Shown piece by piece: positions 34,170 to 40,852 of a stretch of 64,000 nt of DNA. Where the stretch lies: NCBI GenBank assembly GCA_963747735.1, contig CAVVGE010000001.1, positions 62,001-126,000 of the forward strand, in the 5' to 3' direction. Position 1 is the stretch's first letter; the number at the start of each line of letters is the position of its first letter. A program made the translations under genes and the position numbers. The notes beneath the pieces are model-generated. The model did not search any database. It saw only the letters and a list, made by a program, of their open reading frames with translations, and was not told where the DNA came from. This DNA comes from AP-15 sp963747735 (lineage in GTDB: Bacteria; Pseudomonadota; Alphaproteobacteria; ATCC43930; CGMCC-115725).

Positions 34170-34635
34170 AGCAATCTTCTGTGTCTACGTCTGGTTCGAT
34201 ATCAGCCGGCAGCCGGCGCAATGTTGCAGTCGCAATCGGTGGAATAGAGGGATGTTGGGCTCCGGGAGGTCCGCGCCAAAAGAAAGTAACGTGAGCCTGG
34301 AGGTTCCTGTTTCCCATAATATCGCGCAATTCGTTTAGACGAGCCCCCTGGTCACCGAATGGCGCAACCAGCCTCTCCAACATATTCAGATGATCGGCAA
34401 GATCCTTGCTCATGGTTTTTCGTTTTGTGCTGTAATACCAAACTCCAGTTCTGCCGGTAACATCGGGGCCGTGTGGGCCAGACCGATACGTCTGACCCTT
34501 CCGATATGCTTTTGTAGGCTGTTCCCTGATGACACGCGATATCTCGTCGGGATCGAGCGCATCTCCCGCGAACCGAAGCGTGGCGAACACTCTGATCCGA
34601 CTGTCAGATTTCGTTGTGGACGTTACCGAGGACAT
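34168..34635 (-). CDS. DUF4279 domain-containing protein
   Basis: A 155-residue protein matching DUF4279: RIRVFATLRFAGDALDPDE, SGPHGPDVTGRTGVWYYST, then a helix DLADHLNMLERLVAPF and the strand QAHVTFFWRGPPG. DUF4279 proteins are common next to toxin or defence genes, and an immunity-type role has been suggested for related families; here this is inference from location only. The ATG at 34635 overlaps the upstream small gene by 32 bp. The C-terminus (DIEPDVDTEDC) reaches the IS1 scrap. Confidence 0.72.
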   Translation of the reverse strand: MSSVTSTTKSDSRIRVFATLRFAGDALDPDEISRVIREQPTKAYRKGQTYRSGPHGPDVTGRTGVWYYSTKRKTMSKDLADHLNMLERLVAPFGDQGARLNELRDIMGNRNLQAHVTFFWRGPPGAQHPSIPPIATATLRRLPADIEPDVDTEDC

Positions 34636-34813
34636 AGCCAGTCTCATCCGTGACGGTGCCGTCATCATATATGATAACACGCTCCGCAGGGCTGATGTTG
34701 CCTGAAGCTTTGAGCTCGTGGATCGCATCGCCGAGTTGCCAATGATGAATGCGAAGCCTATCGCTGACGTACTTCGGCGGATTGCCCGGCTTATCCCAGA
34801 TGATGCGAGCCAC
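34604..34813 (-). CDS. small hypothetical protein upstream of the DUF4279 gene
   Basis: A 69-residue frame starting with GTG at 34813: ARIIWDKPGNPPKYVSD, RLRIHHWQLGDAIHEL, then VIIYDDGTVTDETGYVLG. The DDGTVTDETG turn looks like a beta-hairpin. I do not recognise it. It could be a separate small protein or the surviving end of a longer toxin paired with the DUF4279 protein. The start codon sits inside an inverted repeat (gagccacgc/gcgtggctc, 34804-34838), and no convincing ribosome site is seen, so the true start is doubtful. Confidence 0.4.
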   Translation of the reverse strand: MARIIWDKPGNPPKYVSDRLRIHHWQLGDAIHELKASGNISPAERVIIYDDGTVTDETGYVLGNVHNEI

Positions 34814-34925
34814 GCATGGGCTTATAGCTCACGCGTGGCTCAACCGTTAGGATTGGCTTTCCCGATGCCCGGCCGGCGAAGATCACGGGCGACACGCGCG
34901 TTCGCACTACCAACGGTTTGTATGC

Positions 34926-34954
34926 TTGACATTTAGGCAAATTGTCATTATGAT
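34926..34954 (+). promoter_or_regulatory. consensus sigma-70 promoter of the second DUF433 locus
   Basis: A perfect -35 TTGACA (34926-34931) is followed after 17 bp by TATGAT (34949-34954). The spacer carries an imperfect dyad (gaca...tgtc), a possible operator for the antitoxin. It lies 69 bp upstream of the DUF433 gene. A nearly identical copy is at 35402. Confidence 0.7.
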
Positions 34955-35022
34955 ATCCACGAGCGCTGCGAAACGCGGTGCCCGCGCTTTACCGCAGCCC
35001 ATCGGATGGGTAGTTTCATTCC

Positions 35023-35244
35023 ATGGAGCGGATCACCTTCAATCCCGAGCAATGCGGCGGACGACCATGCATTCGAGGCATGCGCATCCGCGTCAAGGAT
35101 GTCCTCGATCTGTTGGCAACCGGGGTCGGCGAGGCGGACATTCTCGCCGACTACCCGTATCTGGAGGCCGAAGACATACGCGCCGCCCTCGCCTACGCGG
35201 CCGAGGAATCGGATCATCCGGTCCTGGTGTCTGCCGCTAAGTGA
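35023..35244 (+). CDS. DUF433 antitoxin (second copy)
   Basis: A 73-residue DUF433 antitoxin: FNPEQCGGRPCIRGMRIRV, LDLLATGVGEADILADYPYL and EAEDIRAALAYAAEESDHP. It is a relative of the copy at 24.7 kb but only moderately similar, so the two loci were probably acquired independently. Its stop overlaps the GTG of the toxin remnant by 4 bp. It would repress the strong promoter upstream, alone or with a toxin. Confidence 0.87.
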   Translation: MERITFNPEQCGGRPCIRGMRIRVKDVLDLLATGVGEADILADYPYLEAEDIRAALAYAAEESDHPVLVSAAK

Positions 35245-35270
35245 ACATTCTGATCGACGCGCAATTGTCA
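35241..35270 (+). pseudogene. N-terminal scrap of a DUF5615 toxin
   Basis: GTG AAC ATT... encodes VNILIDAQLS, exactly the start expected of a DUF5615 PIN-like toxin in the coupled position (4-bp overlap with the antitoxin). After ten codons the homology stops and the frame becomes arginine-rich nonsense. The whole catalytic domain is missing. Confidence 0.65.
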
Positions 35271-35401
35271 AACGGCGACCCGCTCCCAGCCGGCCCGATC
35301 GTCTGTGGGCGGCGGTTGAGAAGGTCGGCTCAGGGCCGGGGCCGGGGCCGGCGCTGGCGCTGGTGGTCGCTGGCTCGCAGGCGGAGGGCGGGTTTGTGTG
35401 C

Positions 35402-35430
35402 TTGACATTTAGACAAATTGCGATTATGAT
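35402..35430 (+). promoter_or_regulatory. second copy of the TTGACA-17-TATGAT promoter
   Basis: TTGACA at 35402-35407, a 17-bp spacer and TATGAT at 35425-35430. The sequence from tgcttgacattta to ttatgatat repeats the block at 34923-34956 with only a few mismatches. Downstream there is no sizeable gene for 220 bp, only a 29-codon frame, so this promoter looks orphaned. Confidence 0.6.
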
Positions 35431-35462
35431 ATGTGTGAGCAAATCCGGTGACCGGAACACGC

Positions 35463-35552
35463 ATGTATGAGACAATGGCGACCACTTTCCGACGAGCAGC
35501 AGCCCGCAAGTGGGCAGCCGTATCCGATTTGCCGGCGTTCGGCGACAACTAA
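35463..35552 (+). CDS. possible 29-residue ORF behind the orphan promoter
   Basis: ATG at 35463, 33 bp after the -10 box, opens a frame giving MYETMATTFRRAAARKW and ending at LPAFGDN. It is basic at the start and has no recognisable domain. It may be a remnant of a deleted gene. Listed because it is correctly placed behind a strong promoter; a chance frame is equally likely. Confidence 0.2.
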   Translation: MYETMATTFRRAAARKWAAVSDLPAFGDN

Positions 35553-35652
35553 TGCGCGAGCGCGGCCTGATCTCGTCCGGATAAAACAGGATAGCAGGTA
35601 ACATTCAACTCAAATCACGGTTGTATCCGATCCGGAGAAAGGATTCTGCACG

Positions 35653-36450
35653 ATGACCGACACCCCCGCCTACCGCGAGATCGGCGTCGAGCGCGACGGC
35701 CATGTCGCCACGGTCGAGATGCGCCGGCCGCCGCACAATTTCTTCGACTCAGCGCTCGTCGCCGAGCTCGGCGAGGCATTCGAACGGCTCGACGCCGATC
35801 CGGATTGCCGCGCCATCGTCTTTGTCGCCCAGGGCCGCTCGTTTTGCGCCGGCGCCGATTTTTCGAGCCGCATGGACACCGGCACCGTCGCCGAAGGGAC
35901 CCGCAGCGGCTCCGGCCGGCATCTTTACAAAGAGGCCACCCGCCTGTTCCGCACGAGAAAGCCGATTGTCGCCGCGGTGCAGGGTGCGGCGGTCGGCGGC
36001 GGGCTCGGCCTCGCCCTCGTCGCCGATTTTCGCGTGACCTGCGAAGAGGCGCGGTTTAGCGCCAATTTCAACCGTCTCGGCTTTCATCCGGGATTTGGCC
36101 TGACCGCGACCCTGCCGCGGCTCGTCGGCGCCCAGCAGGCGGCACTCCTGTTCTATACCGGCCGGCGCATCCATGGCGGCGAGGCGGTGCGGATCGGGCT
36201 CGCCGATTTGCTGGTGCCGCAGAGCGAGGTGCGCAGCGCCGCCCAGGCATTGGCGCTCGAAATCGCGCAATCGGCGCCGCTCGCCGTCCTCGCGACGCGC
36301 GAGACGATGCGGCGCGGGCTCGTCGATGCGGTCGAGGCGGCGACCGAGCGTGAGCTCGTCGAGCAGGATTGGCTGCGCCGCACCGAGGATTTCAAGGAGG
36401 GCGTCAAGGCCATGGCCGATCGCCGCCTGCCGAATTTCCAGGGTCGTTGA
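35653..36450 (+). CDS. enoyl-CoA hydratase/isomerase family protein
   Basis: A 265-residue crotonase-fold enzyme. The first oxyanion-hole segment is QGRSFCAGADFSSRM (about residues 57-71) and the second is VQGAAVGGGLGLALVADFRV (about 109-128). The position of the second catalytic glutamate in classical hydratases is not obviously conserved (NFNRLGFHPGFG), so isomerase or hydrolase activity on an acyl-CoA is also possible. An AAAGGA site precedes the ATG at 35653. It marks the return to the high-G+C background after the island. Confidence 0.9.
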   Translation: MTDTPAYREIGVERDGHVATVEMRRPPHNFFDSALVAELGEAFERLDADPDCRAIVFVAQGRSFCAGADFSSRMDTGTVAEGTRSGSGRHLYKEATRLFRTRKPIVAAVQGAAVGGGLGLALVADFRVTCEEARFSANFNRLGFHPGFGLTATLPRLVGAQQAALLFYTGRRIHGGEAVRIGLADLLVPQSEVRSAAQALALEIAQSAPLAVLATRETMRRGLVDAVEAATERELVEQDWLRRTEDFKEGVKAMADRRLPNFQGR

Positions 36451-36459
36451 GGCGCGCCG

Positions 36460-37350
36460 TCAAATACGGCGGCGCATCGCCGCCATCGCCAGCCGCCAGC
36501 TCTGCAACGGGTCGGGCCGCGCCAGCGCCGGCTCGAACGGGTCCCAGCCGGCGCGTGCCAGCCGATCGAGCGCCCGCCGGGCGATGACGGCCGGCAGCAG
36601 GGCCGGCAATGCCGCGCGCGGGACCGATTTGGGCTGGGCTTGCAGATGCCCCAAGGCGGCCGTGCCGATTTCCGCCGCGGCGGCGCAAAGGGCGGGTGTC
36701 GCGCGATCGGCGGCATCGAACCCGAGGCGCCCTGCGATGTCGGCGGGAATGATCGGCCGCTTTCCGGCGAGCAATGGCAGCGCCCGCAGCAGCCCGGCGA
36801 GCGCATAGGCAATTCCGACGTGTCGCGCGGCCTCGGCTGCGGCGGCGTTACGCACCCCCAGGACCTCCAGCGCCAGAGAGATCAGCCCCGACGAGGTGGC
36901 CTCGGCATAAGCTTCGAGTGCCGCGAGGGTCGGCGGCGGGTCTTCGTCGAAATCGGCGTTGCGGGCGTCGATCAGCCGGTCGAGCAGGTTGCGCGACAGA
37001 TTATGAGCGCGGATTGCCGCGGTCACCGCCTCGACCACATCGTGGCGGCGCACCGGGCCGCCCGAGAAGGCGGTGGCGACGGCCTCGCGCCACCATTCGA
37101 GACGGAGGCGGCCGAGGATCGGTTCGCTGACACTCTCGCGCACCCTTGCAATCTCGTAGTTGAAGGCGTAAAGCGCGAACAGCGCCTCGCGGGCCGCGGC
37201 CGGTGCAAACAGCGCCGTCTGGAAGCGGTCGCGGTCGTGGCGCCGCACCAGCGCCGCGACGGGAGCAAGACGCTCCGCCACGACGGAACGGCGGTCCCGA
37301 AGCAGCGTTTTCCGACGGACTTCTCTCAAATAACCCGGGATGGTCGCCAT
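36460..37350 (-). CDS. squalene/phytoene synthase family protein (NDUFAF6-like)
   Basis: A 296-residue all-helical protein of the squalene/phytoene synthase family. RHDRDRFQTALFAPAAAREAL, FALYAFNYEIARVRESVS and LGRLRLEWWREAV match the bacterial relatives of NDUFAF6, a complex I assembly factor. The aspartate-rich DxxxD motifs of true prenyl synthases are poorly kept, so terpene synthesis is unlikely. In many alphaproteobacteria this gene follows the yajC-secD-secF-Mth938 cluster, as here, with small genes and sodB between. The ATG at 37350 overlaps the divergent sodB start; a GTG about 20 codons later is an alternative. Confidence 0.85.
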   Translation of the reverse strand: MATIPGYLREVRRKTLLRDRRSVVAERLAPVAALVRRHDRDRFQTALFAPAAAREALFALYAFNYEIARVRESVSEPILGRLRLEWWREAVATAFSGGPVRRHDVVEAVTAAIRAHNLSRNLLDRLIDARNADFDEDPPPTLAALEAYAEATSSGLISLALEVLGVRNAAAAEAARHVGIAYALAGLLRALPLLAGKRPIIPADIAGRLGFDAADRATPALCAAAAEIGTAALGHLQAQPKSVPRAALPALLPAVIARRALDRLARAGWDPFEPALARPDPLQSWRLAMAAMRRRI

Positions 37351-37951
37351 GGCTTTCGAACTGCCGCCCCTGCCCTTTCCGAAAAACGCGCTCGAACCGC
37401 ATATGTCGGCGCAGACCTTCGATTTCCACCACGGCAAGCATCATCAAGCCTACGTCACCAACCTCAACAATTTGGTCAAAGGCTCGCCGATGGAGAGCCA
37501 ATCGCTCGAGGAGCTGATCAAATCGAGCTACAAGGACAGCTCGAAGACCGGCATCTTCAACAACGCCGCCCAAGTGTGGAACCACACCTTCTTCTGGAAT
37601 TCGATGAAGCCGCATGGCGGCGGCGCGCCGAGCGGTGCCGCGGCGCAGGCGATCAACGGCGCCTTTGGCAGCGTCGACAAGTTCAAGGAGCAGTTCAAGG
37701 CGGCCGGCGCCGGCCAGTTCGGCAGCGGCTGGGCCTGGCTCGTCTCCGACAACGGACAGCTCAAGATCGCGGCGACGCCGAACGCGGTGACCCCGCTCGC
37801 CGAGGGGCAGACGCCGCTGGTGACCTGCGACGTGTGGGAGCACGCCTATTATCTCGATTACCAGAACCGCCGGCCGGATTTCCTGCAGGCGTTTTTGGAC
37901 CATTTGGTAAATTGGGATTTCGTCGCGCAAAACCTGGCGAAAGCGCGCTGA
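37349..37951 (+). CDS. sodB: iron/manganese superoxide dismutase
   Basis: A 200-residue Fe/Mn-SOD converting superoxide to oxygen and peroxide. Metal ligands: His in HHGKHHQAYV, His in AQVWNHTFFWNSM, and Asp and His in DVWEHAYYLDYQN. The PLPFPKNALEPHMS start, the GSGWAWL segment and the Gln at about residue 70 (NAAQ) favour the iron type. The ATG at 37349 gives the usual MAFELPPLPF start; another in-frame ATG lies at 37340. A strong terminator follows 21 bp after the stop, so the gene is probably monocistronic. Confidence 0.96.
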   Translation: MAFELPPLPFPKNALEPHMSAQTFDFHHGKHHQAYVTNLNNLVKGSPMESQSLEELIKSSYKDSSKTGIFNNAAQVWNHTFFWNSMKPHGGGAPSGAAAQAINGAFGSVDKFKEQFKAAGAGQFGSGWAWLVSDNGQLKIAATPNAVTPLAEGQTPLVTCDVWEHAYYLDYQNRRPDFLQAFLDHLVNWDFVAQNLAKAR

Positions 37952-37972
37952 GCTCCGCCAGCCGCCGACGGC

Positions 37973-38000
37973 AAAAGCCCCGCCGAACGGCGGGGCTTTT
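37973..38000 (+). terminator. rho-independent terminator of sodB
   Basis: A perfect 12-bp stem aaaagccccgcc / ggcggggctttt around a gaac loop. The T tract lies inside the stem end and is followed by ggtt. Confidence 0.9.
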
Positions 38001-38186
38001 GGTTAAAGCATGATCCGATTAGGTAGAGCCCCCTCAGCCAGCTTCGGGTAAGGCTCGGCTTCGTCTCGCCAGCCCTTCGCAACCCTCTCCCCAAATTGGG
38101 GGGAGAGGGAAGGGTGAGGGGGGCTGACGGGCTGATGCAACCTGATCGGATCTCGCACCAGGAAATTGGAGAATATACGCTGGCGC
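38001..38186. repeat. intergenic palindromic repeats between sodB and the Spy-like gene
   Basis: The 186-bp gap after the terminator contains the pair gcatgatccgatt (38008) and acctgatcggat (38139), and inside them a strong hairpin, ccctctcccc aaatt ggggggagaggg (about 38083-38110), followed by agggtgagggggg. The gcatgatccgat end is shared with the element at 10.98 kb. No gene is visible. Confidence 0.75.
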
Positions 38187-38720
38187 TTAGTCGTTGGCGC
38201 TGCGATGCGGGCGTTGCGCGTGCTCCGCGTGGTTCTCCGCCTGGACGCGGAACACCTGGTCGGCGACTTGCTTTTGCTGGTCGGGCATCGCGTTATAGAG
38301 ATCCTGGAAGGCCGGGACCAGCTTTTGCAGATGCTCGGCATGCGCCTGCGCCAGCTGCTCGTAGGATTGCATGTTCTGCACCGCGTTCATCTGCGGGAAT
38401 TGCTGGGCGCGCTGCATAAAAGCTTCATCCATCGCCTTGGCGTTGTCGCGCATGACGGCGGCAAAATTGTCCCATTGCTTTTGCTCTGCCGAGGTAATCT
38501 TCAACTGCGCGTGCAATTGGTTGATGCGGCGCTCGACCCGCTCCTCCATGGTTTTCCCGCTGAGAGAGGTCGTCGCCGGAGCGGCAACACCGGGCGGCGG
38601 CGCCGCGGCCTGCGGCATCGTCGCGGGCGCCTTTGTCGCTTGAGCGACCGCCAGTCCCGGCATCGACAGGAGCGCAGCAACGGCGACGGAGGCGAGCTGG
38701 GTCGAAAGGTTGATCTTCAT
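38187..38720 (-). CDS. Spy/CpxP family periplasmic chaperone-like protein
   Basis: A 177-residue exported protein: signal peptide (LASVAVAALLSMPGLAVAQA), an alanine/proline-rich linker, then an all-helical domain with an LTxxQ-like motif (LKITSAEQKQWDNFAAVMRD) and NMQSYEQLAQAHAEHLQKL. Spy/CpxP proteins are dimeric cradle-shaped chaperones or stress sensors in the periplasm. The group with this motif is frequent in alphaproteobacteria and lacks a defined client. Confidence 0.82.
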   Translation of the reverse strand: MKINLSTQLASVAVAALLSMPGLAVAQATKAPATMPQAAAPPPGVAAPATTSLSGKTMEERVERRINQLHAQLKITSAEQKQWDNFAAVMRDNAKAMDEAFMQRAQQFPQMNAVQNMQSYEQLAQAHAEHLQKLVPAFQDLYNAMPDQQKQVADQVFRVQAENHAEHAQRPHRSAND

Positions 38721-38777
38721 CGCAAGCAATCCCTGGATTGATGGTGCATCGGGGTGATCGTCGAAGCGGTGGCTCAG

Positions 38778-39071
38778 TCAGCGGTAATAGCCGTAATAAA
38801 CGGCCGGCGGCGGCGCGTAGTAGTTGTAGGGCACGCTGCCGTAATAGACGGGCGGCGGCGCGTAATAGTATGGGGCATAACCGCCCGACGCGACGGCGGC
38901 GCCGAGCCCGAAGCCGAGCAGCCCGCCTGCGATCGCTGCACCGACAGCGTTGCCGTCGCCGCCGCCGTGATGATGCCAATGGCCGCGGCCGTGCCATTCG
39001 GCGTGCGCGAGAGGTGCCGTCGCCAATCCCGCGATCAGCGCCGCGGGCAAGACGTATGCACGATGTTTCAT
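38778..39071 (-). CDS. small exported Gly/Tyr/Pro-rich protein
   Basis: A 97-residue protein: signal peptide (YVLPAALIAGLATAPLAHA), a histidine-rich patch (HGRGHWHHHGG), a glycine-zipper-like segment (AAIAGGLLGFGLGAAVASGG), and a Tyr-Pro-rich tail (YYYAPPPVYYGSVPYNYY). The glycine zipper suggests membrane or outer-membrane association; the tail is low complexity. Similar proteins are common envelope proteins of unknown function in this class. The start at 39071 gives a good signal sequence. Confidence 0.7.
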   Translation of the reverse strand: MKHRAYVLPAALIAGLATAPLAHAEWHGRGHWHHHGGGDGNAVGAAIAGGLLGFGLGAAVASGGYAPYYYAPPPVYYGSVPYNYYAPPPAVYYGYYR

Positions 39072-39144
39072 GGTCTCTGCTCTCTCGTGGCTGTTTCTGA
39101 GCAAACTGCCACGCGCGGCGGCGAGTTCCCCGCGAGCAGCACGC

Positions 39145-39375
39145 TCAGAGATGAACGCCGCGATCGAGCAGCAGCGCGGTATATTCATGGGCGGTGAGGC
39201 CGAGCGCCTGCGCCCGCGCCAACCGCGCCAGCGCGATCTCGCGCGGCGGTGTGCGCCACGCCGCCCGATGCGCCTTGCGCCAGCAGAACAGCCGCCAGCC
39301 GGCCCCGGGGTCGAGCGGCGGGCCGCCGTTATGGCCGAGTCCGGGTGCCGCTGTGCCGATGTCGTCGGGAAACAT
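39145..39375 (-). CDS. small conserved hypothetical protein
   Basis: A 76-residue protein with motif LGHNGGPPLDPGAGWRLF and the helical WRKAHRAAWRTPPREIAL, ARAQALGLTAHEYTALLLDRG. This pattern recurs in many alphaproteobacterial short proteins of unknown role. A helical pair with RxA repeats suggests nucleic-acid or protein binding, but this is speculative. The start at 39375 is fixed by the conserved MFPDD-type opening; the longer frame translates the tandem repeat upstream and is not real. Confidence 0.65.
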   Translation of the reverse strand: MFPDDIGTAAPGLGHNGGPPLDPGAGWRLFCWRKAHRAAWRTPPREIALARLARAQALGLTAHEYTALLLDRGVHL

Positions 39376-39412
39376 GATCGGATCGCCGAGCAAGAAGCGT
39401 GCCGATCGCCGT

Positions 39413-39477
39413 CGATGCCGGGCCGCGATGCCGGGCCGCGATGCCGGGCCGCGATGCCGGGCCGCGGTGCCGGGCCG
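39413..39477. repeat. 13-bp tandem repeat, five copies
   Basis: The unit cgatgccgggccg occurs four times exactly and a fifth time with one change (cggtgccgggccg), followed by a partial sixth. It fills most of the gap between the small hypothetical gene and the Mth938-like gene, so it lies in the promoter region of the former. Confidence 0.95.
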
Positions 39478-39482
39478 CGATG

Positions 39483-39854
39483 TCAGACCGGCGGCAGCAA
39501 GGCCGCGGCGACGCGGCGCCCCTCGGCGACCAGGATATTGTAGGTCCGGCACGCCGCCCCGGTATCCATCGGCTCGAGCGCGATGCCAGCTTGGCGCAAC
39601 GCGGCGCGCAGCGATGGTGCGACCGCGGTCATCCGGCGGCCGAGCCCGAGCAGCAGGATCTGCACATCGCGCCCGAGGATTGGGTCGAAGCTCTCACAGG
39701 TCACATCGGCGGGGCTCGCAACCGACCACGCTATGGTCTCGTCGGGAAGCACGAGGACCGCACCCGGCCAGATCACACCGCTGATGCGAAATCCGCTCGG
39801 CCCGTAGCGTTCGACCAGCTGGCGACCGGGAGGAACGAGCGGAGTCAGCTCCAT
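39483..39854 (-). CDS. Mth938-like domain (DUF498) protein, NDUFAF3 homologue
   Basis: A 123-residue Mth938-fold protein. GFRISGVIWPGAVLVLPD, QILLLGLGRRMTAV and MDTGAACRTYNILVAEGR are the family pattern. The mitochondrial homologue NDUFAF3 helps assemble respiratory complex I. It is linked to secF here, as in most alphaproteobacteria, and also has an NDUFAF6-like neighbour about 2 kb on, so both complex I assembly homologues cluster with sec genes. Confidence 0.88.
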   Translation of the reverse strand: MELTPLVPPGRQLVERYGPSGFRISGVIWPGAVLVLPDETIAWSVASPADVTCESFDPILGRDVQILLLGLGRRMTAVAPSLRAALRQAGIALEPMDTGAACRTYNILVAEGRRVAAALLPPV

Positions 39855-39870
39855 CGCCGGCGCGCGCGGG

Positions 39871-40821
39871 TCAGCGCGCCCGCGACGGCGCCCCGGCCGC
39901 GGGCTCGCCCGAGCGCCCGATCGCGGCGCGGTTCGGGCGCACGTAGTAGAGGATGGGGGCGGCGATAAACAGCGACGAATAGGTGCCGATCACGACGCCC
40001 CACAGCATCGCGATGCTGAACCCGCGCAGCACCGGGCCGCCGAGGAACAGCAGCGACAATACCGCCAAGGCCACGGTGCTGACGGTCAGGATCGTGCGCG
40101 ACAAGGTCTCGTTGAGCGCGAGGTTGATCAGGTCGCGCAACGGCATCGTGCGGTATTTGCGCATCGCCTCGCGCACCCGGTCGTAGATCACCACGGTGTC
40201 GTTGACCGAATATCCGGCGACGGTCAGGATCGCAGCCAAGGTGGTCAGGTCGAATTCGAGGCGCAGCAGCGCAAAGAGGCCGACCGTCGTCAGCACGTCG
40301 TGCAGGGTCGAGACCATGCCGCCGACGCCGAACTGCCACTCGAAACGGAACCAGATGTAGACGGCAATGGCAAAGAGGGCGAGCACGGTGGCGATGACCC
40401 CGGCGCGGATCAGCTCGCTGCCGACACTCGGGCCGACGACCTCGACCCGGCGGTATTGGACGCCGGCGCCCAGCGCCTTGCGCGCCAGAGCCACCGCCTT
40501 TTCCTGCGCGGCGTCGCCGCCGGGCTGGCGCGGCAGTCGGATCAACACATCGGTCGGCGGCCCGAAACCTTGCAGCGACGCCTCGCCAATATGGAGCGCA
40601 TCGAGCTTTTGCCGCATATCGGCGAGGTTGGCGGGGCCCGTCGTCGAACGTACCTCGATCAAGGTGCCGCCGACAAAATCGATGCCGTAATTGAGCCCGA
40701 GCGTCAGAAACAGCACGACCGAAGCCGTAGTCAGAAACGCCGAGAAGGCAAAGCCGAGCTTGTGCCACGCCATAAAGTCGATGGTCCGCGTGTGGCGGAT
40801 GACGATCAGCGGCCTCAGCAT
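39871..40821 (-). CDS. secF: protein translocase subunit SecF
   Basis: A 316-residue RND-type membrane protein with six transmembrane helices that partners SecD to pull proteins across the membrane using the proton gradient. Signatures: NYGIDFVGGTLIEVR after helix 1, the first periplasmic domain, GYSVNDTVVIYDRVREAMRK, and the last helices with SIAMLWGVVIGTYSSLFIAAPIL. The ATG at 40821 starts MLRPLIVI; a TTG at 40851 would add ten residues. It lies 31 bp after secD in one operon. Confidence 0.95.
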   Translation of the reverse strand: MLRPLIVIRHTRTIDFMAWHKLGFAFSAFLTTASVVLFLTLGLNYGIDFVGGTLIEVRSTTGPANLADMRQKLDALHIGEASLQGFGPPTDVLIRLPRQPGGDAAQEKAVALARKALGAGVQYRRVEVVGPSVGSELIRAGVIATVLALFAIAVYIWFRFEWQFGVGGMVSTLHDVLTTVGLFALLRLEFDLTTLAAILTVAGYSVNDTVVIYDRVREAMRKYRTMPLRDLINLALNETLSRTILTVSTVALAVLSLLFLGGPVLRGFSIAMLWGVVIGTYSSLFIAAPILYYVRPNRAAIGRSGEPAAGAPSRAR

Positions 40822-40852
40822 CGGCGGCGAGCCATAAGAAAAGCGCGGCAAG

